Shown in pieces: positions 18,833 through 27,042 of a stretch of DNA of 64,000 bases. The stretch covers positions 806,001-870,000 of the forward strand of contig NZ_OY787466.1 of the NCBI RefSeq assembly GCF_963678845.1, read 5' to 3'. This DNA is from an uncultured Bacteroides sp. (GTDB taxonomy: Bacteria > Bacteroidota > Bacteroidia > Bacteroidales > Bacteroidaceae). The position numbers and the translations under genes were made by a program. Within the stretch, counting starts at the first letter, position 1. Each line of letters begins with the position of its first letter. Under the pieces are notes generated by a model, which ran no database searches, was not told the DNA's origin, and saw only the letters and a list, made by a program, of their open reading frames with translations.

Positions 18833-20863
18833 ATGAAATCAATGAATAAATTATTTAAATATATTGGAATAGTAGCCTGCATGGGTACACTATTCTCCTG
18901 CAATGATTTTCTGGATAAGGAACCTGCTTCAACAATAGCCCCCGAAAATTATCTGAATGAAGAGTCTCAATTGGCTTCTTATGCAAATGGGCTATATACT
19001 GCTATTCTCCCTTCTCATGGAAACTGGAGCTATGGTACATTTGGCGATGATAAGCACACTGATAACCAGGCTGCTTCTTCTTATGACAATAAGTTTGTTC
19101 CCGGACAGTGGAAGACTGCCCAAAATGAGAGTAGTACAGAAAATGATAAGAACTGGTATTTCAAGAGAATTTATAGTTGCAACTACTTTTTGAATACTGT
19201 ATTACCTGATTTTGAAGCAGGAAAAATTGCTGGATCTGCAGGTAACATTAAGCATTATATAGGTGAAATTTATTTCCTTCGTGCTTATGAATATTTCAAA
19301 CGCTACCAGATGTTTGGTGACTTTCCTATTGTAACAACAACTTTGAAAGATAATTTGCAGGAATTAACAGATGCCAGCAAACGTTCTCCACGTAACGAAG
19401 TTGCTCGTTTTATTCTGAGCGATTTGGATAAAGCTATTGAATTTATGGCTATCAATCCAGATAAAAAGAAAACTCGTATTTCAAAAGAAGCAGCTCTTTT
19501 ATTAAAATCCCGTGTGGCTTTGTTTGAAGGTACTTGGTTAAAGTACTTCAAAGGAACTGCTTTTGTTCCGGGTGATGCTAAATGGCCAGGTAAAGATAAA
19601 AGTTATAACTCAACTTTTTCTTATAAATCAGGTAGCATAGATAATGAAATCAAGTACTTCCTGACTCAGTCTATGGATGCTGCAAAGAAAGCTGCTGAAA
19701 GCTTTACTTTGGTGAACAACACAGCTAAAGTTCAGCAATCGGCAACTGAAGCTGTAAATCCTTATATGAATATGTTTGGAGATGTTGATCTTTCCGGTTA
19801 TAGCGAAGTTCTTATGTGGCGTCAATATGATTTAAGCTTAAGTACTCATTGCGTTGTTGTTGCTGCTCAACATGGTGACTATGGTGTAGGTGTGACTCGT
19901 GGTATGGTTGATGGTTTCCTAATGGCAAATGGTCTTCCAATATATGATGCAGGAAGTGGTTACAAAGGTGATAACAACATTGTTAATGTTCGTGCAGACA
20001 GAGATAGCCGCCTTTCTATCTTCCTTAAAGAACCTGGACAATTGAATATTCTTTATCCAGGAACAGGAGATCATTACGTTCCTATAGAACCTGTTCCTGA
20101 TATTACTGCTGGTAATGATGAAAATGTATATTCTACAGGTTATGCACTTCGCAAGGGTAACTCTTATTATCAGAACCAATGCGGTAATGGTGCATCTTTT
20201 ACCGGATCTATTACTTTCCGTGGTGCTGAGGCTTACCTTAACTATATGGAAGCTTGCTATGAACTTAATGGAAACCTCGATGCTACAGCTCAAGGTTATT
20301 GGGTAGCTTTACGTAATCGTTCACATGTTGATCCTGATTTCAATAAAACTATTGCCGCTACAGATATGTCGCAAGAGGCTAAAAATGACTGGGGCGCTTA
20401 TTCTGCAGGACAATTAGTTGACGCAACATTGTATAATATTCGTCGCGAACGTCGTTGTGAACTTATGGCTGAGGGTCTTCGTTATATGGATCTTCGCCGT
20501 TGGAGAGCGATGGATCAGATGATTACTACTCCTTACCACATTGAAGGCTTTAAAGTCTGGGGTGAAATGCAAGATTGGTACAAGAATACCAATGGAACTT
20601 CAAAATTGGTATATGGTTTAAATAATAGTAAATCAAATGTTTCTGAACCAACTCGTAGTCAGTATCTTCGTCCTTACGAGAAAGTAAGCGGCTCATTGGC
20701 TCTGGATGGTTATAAATGGGCGATGGCTCACTATTTAACTCCTGTTTGTATTCAGCATCTTTTGATTACTTCCGGTGGAACTAATAATGTAGCTGATTCT
20801 CCTATTTACCAGAATCCGGGATGGCCTACAGTGGCTAACCAAGGACCAACAACTGTTCAATAG
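18833..20863 (+). CDS. SusD-like surface glycan-binding lipoprotein
   Basis: A 676-residue RagB/SusD family lipoprotein. The signal peptide ends in the lipobox TLFSC, followed by NDFLDKEPAST, the classic SusD start. The N-terminal SusD-like TPR region (EIYFLRAYEYFKRYQMFGDF) and the C-terminal RagB/SusD motif (NIRRERRCELMAEGLRYMDL) are clear. It binds the glycan at the surface over the SusC barrel. The start could be at 18833 or at the Met three codons later. A strong terminator follows, so the downstream GH43 and GH2 genes are probably transcribed separately or by read-through. Confidence 0.96.
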   Translation: MKSMNKLFKYIGIVACMGTLFSCNDFLDKEPASTIAPENYLNEESQLASYANGLYTAILPSHGNWSYGTFGDDKHTDNQAASSYDNKFVPGQWKTAQNESSTENDKNWYFKRIYSCNYFLNTVLPDFEAGKIAGSAGNIKHYIGEIYFLRAYEYFKRYQMFGDFPIVTTTLKDNLQELTDASKRSPRNEVARFILSDLDKAIEFMAINPDKKKTRISKEAALLLKSRVALFEGTWLKYFKGTAFVPGDAKWPGKDKSYNSTFSYKSGSIDNEIKYFLTQSMDAAKKAAESFTLVNNTAKVQQSATEAVNPYMNMFGDVDLSGYSEVLMWRQYDLSLSTHCVVVAAQHGDYGVGVTRGMVDGFLMANGLPIYDAGSGYKGDNNIVNVRADRDSRLSIFLKEPGQLNILYPGTGDHYVPIEPVPDITAGNDENVYSTGYALRKGNSYYQNQCGNGASFTGSITFRGAEAYLNYMEACYELNGNLDATAQGYWVALRNRSHVDPDFNKTIAATDMSQEAKNDWGAYSAGQLVDATLYNIRRERRCELMAEGLRYMDLRRWRAMDQMITTPYHIEGFKVWGEMQDWYKNTNGTSKLVYGLNNSKSNVSEPTRSQYLRPYEKVSGSLALDGYKWAMAHYLTPVCIQHLLITSGGTNNVADSPIYQNPGWPTVANQGPTTVQ

Positions 20864-20899
20864 AATTGTTATCGTAGGTTTATAATAACTGCTTTGAAG

Positions 20900-20932
20900 A
20901 GGTTGCCTGATACATGTTATCATTGGCAACCT
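20900..20932 (+). terminator. terminator after susD
   Basis: An 8-bp stem AGGTTGCC (20900-20907) / GGCAACCT (20925-20932), extended inside by TGATA/TATCA, followed by an eight-T run. It divides the PUL into a susCD unit and a GH43-GH2 unit. Confidence 0.9.
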
Positions 20933-21152
20933 TTTTTTTCATATTGTATATTCCTCTTGTCTTTATTCTGACTGAATTAGAATGCCTTAATCAGTGAAAC
21001 TTGTAGTTCTGCAACTCAGTAAGCTAGAATTATAGTTCTTTTATGTGCATGTTTTGAGAGATTGTCTAAAAACGGAACTTAAAGAGCTATTTTTGGTGTA
21101 TATAAACAGTTTGTGAGCCTATATTTGCGTATAATCTTTAAAATTTTAATAA

Positions 21153-22295
21153 ATGATATCGCAAAGGTTTTTCAAATTTATTGGTCCTGTTTTACTTACT
21201 TGTGTAGCTTTTTTCAGCATTCAGGTACAAGCGGTAAATAAATCATTTTATCCGGGCAAGCAATGGCCTGATGATAAAGGAGTACATGTTAATGCTCACG
21301 GCGGTGGAATGTTATACTACCAGGGCAAGTATTATTGGTTTGGTGAGTTTAAGAGCGATACTACCAGTAGTGCATTGGTGGGAGTAACCTGCTATTCTTC
21401 TTCTGACTTGTATAACTGGAAGAACAAAGGCATTGCTATGAAGGTGTCTGATGATGAAAAAAGTGACATTACCAAAGGATGTATCATAGAACGCCCCAAG
21501 GTGGTATATAATAAGAAGACAAATAAATTTGTGATGTGGTTTCATCTGGAAATGAAAGGGCAGGGGTATGCTGCGGCTCGTGTGGGAGTGGCTGTCAGTA
21601 ACCAGGTAACCGGACCTTATAAGTTTGTCCGCTCGTTCCGCTCTAATCCGGGCATTTATCCTGCTAACATGACGGATGAGCAAAAGAATATGTCTCTTGA
21701 TGTGAAGGACTATGAAAAGTGGTGGACTCCGGAATGGTACAAGGCGGTATCCGATGGATTGTTTGCTAAAAGGGATTTGAAAGAGGGACAGATGTCGAGA
21801 GATATGACGATATTCGTTGATGATAACGGAAAGGCTTACCATATATATTCATCCGAAGAGAATCTTACGCTGCAGATTGCCGAACTGACAGATGATTATC
21901 TTGGTCACTCAGGAAAGTATATCCGAATTTTCTCGGGTGGACACAATGAGGCTCCGTCTATCTTCAAGAAGAATGGAACATACTGGATGATTACTTCCGG
22001 ATGTACCGGTTGGGATCCTAACGAGGCACGCATGTTTTCTGCTAAAAATATCTGGGGACCTTGGGAGAAACACTCCAATCCTTGTGTGGGAGAAGATGCT
22101 AAACTGACTTTCCATTCACAAAGTACTTATATTCAAAAGGTAGAAGGTAAGAAAGATGCCTATATTTTTATGGCGGACAGATGGACACCGAAGCATCCTA
22201 TTGAAGCTTCTTATATTTGGTTGCCAATTCTTTTTGAGAACGGAAAGCCTGTTTTGAAATGGTATGACCAGTGGAATCTGAATGTTTTTAAATAG
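21153..22295 (+). CDS. GH43 subfamily 24-like exo-beta-1,3-galactanase
   Basis: A secreted 380-residue five-bladed propeller with a signal peptide ending near VQAVN. The segment VNAHGGGMLYYQGKYYWFGE is characteristic of GH43_24 exo-beta-1,3-galactanases. These enzymes lack the usual GH43 Asp base and instead use two Glu and a Gln. All three have candidates here: Glu113 in IIERPK, Glu266 in HNEAPS and Gln323 in HSQST. It would remove galactose from the beta-1,3 backbone of arabinogalactan, possibly bypassing side chains. Neighbours (GH16, beta-glucuronidase, SusCD, HTCS) support a type II arabinogalactan target. Substrate is inferred and not proven. Confidence 0.85.
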   Translation: MISQRFFKFIGPVLLTCVAFFSIQVQAVNKSFYPGKQWPDDKGVHVNAHGGGMLYYQGKYYWFGEFKSDTTSSALVGVTCYSSSDLYNWKNKGIAMKVSDDEKSDITKGCIIERPKVVYNKKTNKFVMWFHLEMKGQGYAAARVGVAVSNQVTGPYKFVRSFRSNPGIYPANMTDEQKNMSLDVKDYEKWWTPEWYKAVSDGLFAKRDLKEGQMSRDMTIFVDDNGKAYHIYSSEENLTLQIAELTDDYLGHSGKYIRIFSGGHNEAPSIFKKNGTYWMITSGCTGWDPNEARMFSAKNIWGPWEKHSNPCVGEDAKLTFHSQSTYIQKVEGKKDAYIFMADRWTPKHPIEASYIWLPILFENGKPVLKWYDQWNLNVFK

Positions 22296-22412
22296 AATTG
22301 AGTTGATATACATCATTTTGTAGACCTTTTTGCATGATTTGTGGAGTAAAGGTTGTTTAATTTAATATATCTTTGCTCTACAAATTGTAAACAAGACCTT
22401 AAAGATTATATT

Positions 22413-24218
22413 ATGCGAAGATTAATGATGATTTTATTTGCCTGCCTGTCTGTTTTGCCACAGGTGAAGGCAGCCACAGTGCTGAATAATGTATACGCAC
22501 GCCACACACAAACACTAAACGGATCGTGGAATTATATTGTAGATCCGTTCGACAATGGGTATTATGACTATAGGCTTAATGTGAGCAATAATGGCTTTTT
22601 CAAAAATCAAAAGGCCAAATCAAAATCTGATCTCGTGGAGTACAACTTTGATACTGCTCCGCTGATGAAAGTTCCGGGCGACTGGAATACACAGAACGAC
22701 AAACTATTTTTTTATGAGGGGAGTGTTTGGTATAAGAAGGATTTTAATTACACTCCCAAACCCGGTAACCGCGTGTTTTTATACTTTGGTGCAGTGAACT
22801 ATCTGGCCAATGTTTACCTGAATGGGGAACCAATTGGTACACACGAAGGTGGATTTACTCCGTTTCATTTCGATATAACTGACAAATTAAAGGCGGGAGA
22901 TAATTTTGTTATTCTTCGTGTGAACAATGACCGTAAGCCCGAAGGCGTGCCTACGGTGAATTCTGACTGGTGGAACTACGGTGGCATTACACGTGATGTG
23001 ATGCTGGTAGAAACTCCCAACGTTTTCGTGGACGATTACCTGGTACAACTTCCCAAAGGAAGCTATGACCGTGTGGAAGGATACGTTCAGCTTAATGAAA
23101 AGATGGCCGGAGTAGAAGTCTCTTTAGAGATTCCCGAACTGAAACTTCAGAAGAAACTGATTACGGATGCTAGCGGGAAAGCAACTTTTACGTGCAAGAC
23201 CAAACCAAAACTCTGGTCGCCCGATTCTCCTAAACTATATGATGTGGTGATTCGCAACGGAGAAGAGGTGCTGAAAGACAAGATTGGTTTCCGTCAGATC
23301 GAGACACAAGGAAAAAGTATCTTGCTGAACGGGAAGAAGACTTTCCTTCGCGGAATCTCCATTCACGAAGAAGCACCTTACCGACAAGGGCGCGTGTTCT
23401 CGAAAGAGGAATCTGTTATGCTTCTTAGCTGGGCAAAAGAGCTGGGATGCAACTTTGTTCGCCTAGCTCATTACCCGCACAATGAATTTATGGTTCGTGC
23501 GGCCGAGGAGATGGGGTTAATGGTGTGGAGCGAAATCCCGGTCTACTGGACTATTCAGTGGAGTAATCCGGACACTTATAAGAATGCTTCCACACAACTA
23601 AACGATATGATGGAGCGCGATAAGAATCGTTGCGGCATTATAATCTGGTCCGTTGCCAACGAAACTCCGCACAGTGATGCACGCGATAAGTTCCTTGCCG
23701 ACCTTGCCGCACAAGTTCGGGCAAAAGACAACACCCGCCTGCTGAGCATGGCTATGGAGGTGACCGGAACAAAAGGAAATGTGAGTGAGGTAAAAGATTA
23801 CATGAGTAAGTATGTCGATATTATCAGCTTCAACAATTACCTGGGATGGTATAGCGGCACGCCCGAAGATTGCAAAACCCGCCAGTGGGATATTCCGTAT
23901 AACAAACCATTCTTCATCAGCGAATTCGGTGGAGGCGCATTACAAGGCAAACATGGCGACAAGGATGAACGTTGGACAGAGGAATATCAGGAGGAGCTTT
24001 ACAAAAACACGCTGGATATGTACAACCGTGTTGACGGATTTGCCGGGACTTCTCCATGGATTCTCATGGATTTCCGTTCCACTCGCCGCCAACTGAACGG
24101 CATACAGGATTTCTTCAATCGGAAGGGAGTTATCTCTGAAAGAGGGCTGAAAAAGAAAGCATTTTATGTTTTACAGGATTTCTACCGGATGAAAAAAGAA
24201 AATGAAACGAGACACTAA
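22413..24218 (+). CDS. GH2 beta-glucuronidase
   Basis: A secreted 601-residue GH2 enzyme. I place the start at 22413 (MRRLMMILFACLSVLPQVKA, a signal peptide); an in-frame upstream Met at 22353 would precede it with a poor hydrophilic stretch. Order: GH2 sugar-binding jelly roll (about 30-200), immunoglobulin-like domain (about 205-295), TIM barrel (about 300-595). Acid/base Glu417 in WSVANE and nucleophile Glu504 in ISEFGG are intact. Asn569-Arg570-Lys571 near the C-terminus matches the NxK motif that binds the uronic acid carboxylate in beta-glucuronidases, which favours glucuronidase over galactosidase. It would remove terminal glucuronate from arabinogalactan side chains. Confidence 0.87.
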   Translation: MRRLMMILFACLSVLPQVKAATVLNNVYARHTQTLNGSWNYIVDPFDNGYYDYRLNVSNNGFFKNQKAKSKSDLVEYNFDTAPLMKVPGDWNTQNDKLFFYEGSVWYKKDFNYTPKPGNRVFLYFGAVNYLANVYLNGEPIGTHEGGFTPFHFDITDKLKAGDNFVILRVNNDRKPEGVPTVNSDWWNYGGITRDVMLVETPNVFVDDYLVQLPKGSYDRVEGYVQLNEKMAGVEVSLEIPELKLQKKLITDASGKATFTCKTKPKLWSPDSPKLYDVVIRNGEEVLKDKIGFRQIETQGKSILLNGKKTFLRGISIHEEAPYRQGRVFSKEESVMLLSWAKELGCNFVRLAHYPHNEFMVRAAEEMGLMVWSEIPVYWTIQWSNPDTYKNASTQLNDMMERDKNRCGIIIWSVANETPHSDARDKFLADLAAQVRAKDNTRLLSMAMEVTGTKGNVSEVKDYMSKYVDIISFNNYLGWYSGTPEDCKTRQWDIPYNKPFFISEFGGGALQGKHGDKDERWTEEYQEELYKNTLDMYNRVDGFAGTSPWILMDFRSTRRQLNGIQDFFNRKGVISERGLKKKAFYVLQDFYRMKKENETRH

Positions 24219-24240
24219 CAAATCACTGATTATATTTTCT

Positions 24241-24449
24241 CGTTTAGATATATATCAAACGTATGCTTTGATGTATATCTAAACGCCCCTTTGATGTATA
24301 TCAAAATACAGCTTAGACCCGGGTCTAAAACAATATGTTTCTAATAGTTTTTAAAAAGCTTAGTTATAGTTGGATTTTTATTTCAGTGGGTATTAAAAAG
24401 ATGTTTTTTCGGATTAACACAAAAATAATATAGTTACGGCTATATTATT
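24241..24449. repeat. dyad-rich intergenic segment
   Basis: In the 368-bp spacer after the beta-glucuronidase four dyads follow each other. The first is a 19-bp stem with one G-T wobble (24241-24259 with 24267-24285, loop CGTATGC). The second is TTTGATGTATATCAAA (24290-24305), which repeats TTTGATGTATATC from the arm of the first. The third is the perfect 16-bp palindrome TTAGACCCGGGTCTAA (24313-24328). The fourth is the stem AATAATATAG / CTATATTATT (24424-24449, loop TTACGG). None has a proper T-run. No gene is present. Confidence 0.75.
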
Positions 24450-24502
24450 AGCATGGCTCCCTAAAATCCTTCGGTAAAAACATACTGTAGGCTAAAAAAC
24501 AA

Positions 24503-24541
24503 AAAAGAGCTGCGGATTACTTTGTAATTCGTAGCTCTTTT
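24503..24541 (+). terminator. terminator before pepT
   Basis: A stem of about 17 bp with two G-T pairs and a short TTTG loop, followed by a T-run on the plus strand. It ends transcription from the beta-glucuronidase side; pepT starts 46 bp further on. Confidence 0.85.
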
Positions 24542-24586
24542 TTTACCTTTACAAGCAGTATAAAAACAACATAAAAATTTATAGAT

Positions 24587-25810
24587 ATGACATTAGTCGA
24601 ACGCTTTTTTAAGTATGTCACTTTTGACACTCAATCGGATGAGCTTACCGGACTCACTCCAAGTACTCCGGGACAGATGATTTTCGCCGAATACCTTAAA
24701 ACAGAGTTGGAAGCTTTAGGGCTTGAAGAGATTACTTTAGATAACTACGGTTATCTTTTTGCCACTCTTCCTGCCAACATTGACAAGAAAGTTCCAACTA
24801 TCGGATTTATTGCTCACCTGGACACAAGTCCCGATATGAGTGGCAAGCACGTTAATCCACGTATTGTAGAAAAATATGACGGAAAAGATATTGTTCTTTG
24901 CAAGGAAGATAACGTAATTCTCTCTCCGGCTCAGTTCCCCGAACTGCTTGACCACAAAGGGGAAGACCTTATTGTGACCGACGGAAAGACTCTTCTTGGT
25001 GCAGATGATAAGGCTGGTATTGCAGAAATCATTACTGCCATTGCTTACCTTAAGGCACATCCTGAAATTAAACACGGAAAGATTCGTATCGGATTTAATC
25101 CCGATGAAGAGATTGGCGAGGGCGCTCATAAGTTTGACGTAGAGAAATTCGGATGTGACTGGGCTTACACCATGGATGGTGGTGAATTAGGCGAACTTGA
25201 ATTCGAGAACTTCAACGCTGCTTCGGCTAAGATTACCTTCAAAGGACGCAATGTTCATCCGGGATATGCCAAGCACAAGATGATTAACTCTATTCGCATA
25301 GCAAACCAATTTATAGCAATGCTTCCGCGTCACGAATCTCCTGAGCATACAGAGGGTTATGAAGGATTTTATCACCTGATTGGTGTAAATGGTACTGTGG
25401 AACAATCAACTGTATCTTACATTGTTCGTGACCACGACCGTGCTAAATTTGAAAACCGTAAGAAAGAGGTTGAACATCTTGTTCGCAAGATAAATACTGA
25501 ATTTGGTGAAGGAACAGCCACTCTTGAACTGAAAGATCAGTATTATAACATGCGCGAAAAGATAGAACCGGTGATGCACATTATCGATACTGCTTTTGCA
25601 GCAATGAAGGCAGCAGGTGTAGAGCCTAAGGTAAAAGCCATTCGTGGTGGTACGGACGGTGCACAATTATCTTTCAAAGGTCTGCCATGCCCTAACATCT
25701 TTGCAGGAGGACTGAATTTCCACGGCCGCTTTGAGTTTGCCCCTGTTCAATCATTGGAAAAGGCAACAAAAGTAATTGTGAAGATTGCAGAGCTAGTAGC
25801 AAATAAATAA
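24587..25810 (+). CDS. pepT: peptidase T (tripeptide aminopeptidase)
   Basis: A 407-residue M20B metallopeptidase that removes the N-terminal residue from tripeptides in the cytoplasm. Zinc-site motifs are intact: GFIAHLDTSPD, LLGADDKAGIAEI (bridging Asp), NPDEEIGEGAHKFD (catalytic Glu pair) and the late FAGGLNFHGRFEF His. The dimerisation insert begins near residue 210. Length is typical. It is followed 9 bp later by gcvT, so the two share a transcript that ends at the terminator after gcvT. No functional link between the two is evident. Confidence 0.96.
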   Translation: MTLVERFFKYVTFDTQSDELTGLTPSTPGQMIFAEYLKTELEALGLEEITLDNYGYLFATLPANIDKKVPTIGFIAHLDTSPDMSGKHVNPRIVEKYDGKDIVLCKEDNVILSPAQFPELLDHKGEDLIVTDGKTLLGADDKAGIAEIITAIAYLKAHPEIKHGKIRIGFNPDEEIGEGAHKFDVEKFGCDWAYTMDGGELGELEFENFNAASAKITFKGRNVHPGYAKHKMINSIRIANQFIAMLPRHESPEHTEGYEGFYHLIGVNGTVEQSTVSYIVRDHDRAKFENRKKEVEHLVRKINTEFGEGTATLELKDQYYNMREKIEPVMHIIDTAFAAMKAAGVEPKVKAIRGGTDGAQLSFKGLPCPNIFAGGLNFHGRFEFAPVQSLEKATKVIVKIAELVANK

Positions 25811-25819
25811 ACTAATACT

Positions 25820-26905
25820 ATGAAACACACACCATTTACAGAAACACACATTGCTTTAGGTGCAAAAATGCATGAGTTTGCCGGCTACAACATGCCGATT
25901 GAATATTCCGGAATAATAGATGAACACCTCACTGTTTGCAACGGGGTAGGGGTGTTCGACGTGTCTCACATGGGAGAGTTCTGGGTAAAAGGCCCCAATG
26001 CGCTTACTTTCCTTCAGAAGATTACTTCCAATGACGTGGCAACTCTGTCTATTGGCAAAGCACAATATACCTGCTTCCCGAATGAGGAAGGCGGAATAGT
26101 TGATGACTTACTGGTGTATTACTACGAGCCCGAAAAGTATATGTTGGTTGTTAATGCATCGAACATTGAAAAGGACTGGAACTGGTGTGTGAGTCACAAT
26201 GCCGTTGGAGCCGAACTGGAAAACGCTTCTGATAAAATGGCTCAGCTTGCCGTTCAGGGACCAAAGGCTATAAATACTTTGCAAAAGCTCACTTCCGTGA
26301 ATCTTTCCGAGATTCCTTATTATTCATTTGCCACTGGCGAGTTTGCCGGACAGAAGAATGTGATAATCTCTAATACAGGATATACCGGAGCCGGTGGCTT
26401 TGAACTTTATTTCTATCCCGATTGTGCAATGAAGATATGGGATGCGGTTTTTGAAGCTGGGGCTGAGTTTGGCATTAAGCCGATAGGGCTTGGTGCACGT
26501 GATACGTTGCGTTTGGAAATGGGATTCTGTCTTTACGGCAACGATCTGAATGATTCTACTTCGCCAATAGAGGCAGGATTAGGATGGATTACCAAGTTTG
26601 TGGATGGAAAGGACTTTACCAATCGTGCATTCCTTGAGAAACAAAAAACTGAGGGCGTGGCTCGTAAACTGGTAGCTTTTGAAATGATTGACCGTGGCAT
26701 TCCCCGTCATGAATATGAACTGGTAAATGCAGAAGGAGAAAAGATTGGAGAAGTAACCTCCGGAACTATGTCGCCTACCCGTAAGATGGGAATTGGTATG
26801 GGATACGTGCAGACTGCTTATTCAAAGCTTGGGACTGAAATATATGTCAGCATTCGTGGAAAAGGTATAAAAGCGGTTGTTGTAAAACCTCCTTTCAGGA
26901 AGTAA
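25820..26905 (+). CDS. gcvT: glycine cleavage system T protein (aminomethyltransferase)
   Basis: A 361-residue folate-dependent enzyme. It releases ammonia from the aminomethyl-lipoyl H protein and transfers the one-carbon unit to tetrahydrofolate. The N-terminal motifs MHEFAGYNMPIEY and GVFDVSHMGEFWVKG (with the conserved Asp that contacts folate) and the central RDTLRLEMGFCLYGND are intact, as is the C-terminal barrel (GEVTSGTMSPTRKMGIGMGY). The other glycine cleavage genes (gcvP, gcvH) are not in the window. It is co-transcribed with pepT. Confidence 0.97.
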   Translation: MKHTPFTETHIALGAKMHEFAGYNMPIEYSGIIDEHLTVCNGVGVFDVSHMGEFWVKGPNALTFLQKITSNDVATLSIGKAQYTCFPNEEGGIVDDLLVYYYEPEKYMLVVNASNIEKDWNWCVSHNAVGAELENASDKMAQLAVQGPKAINTLQKLTSVNLSEIPYYSFATGEFAGQKNVIISNTGYTGAGGFELYFYPDCAMKIWDAVFEAGAEFGIKPIGLGARDTLRLEMGFCLYGNDLNDSTSPIEAGLGWITKFVDGKDFTNRAFLEKQKTEGVARKLVAFEMIDRGIPRHEYELVNAEGEKIGEVTSGTMSPTRKMGIGMGYVQTAYSKLGTEIYVSIRGKGIKAVVVKPPFRK

Positions 26906-26937
26906 TCTGCTTTCTGAAAATAAATAAATAAAAACAG

Positions 26938-26968
26938 GCGATATTATGGCTAAATGCTGTAATATCGC
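26938..26968 (+). terminator. terminator after gcvT
   Basis: A perfect 9-bp stem GCGATATTA (26938-26946) / TAATATCGC (26960-26968) followed by seven T. Confidence 0.9.
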
Positions 26969-27042
26969 TTTTTTTATAGCTAGAGGCTTTTCTTTTTGCT
27001 CGGAAAAATGTATTTTTGTAGAAACCAACCTGAAAAAAGCCG

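Noticed and set aside
21312..21842. Minus-strand open frame opposite the GH43 gene
   Set aside because: Shadow of the GH43 coding sequence with no start context or domain.
24290..24328. CRISPR-like or insertion-sequence ends from the TTTGATGTATATC repeats
   Set aside because: There are only two exact copies with an 11-nt gap, no regular spacers and no transposase gene nearby.
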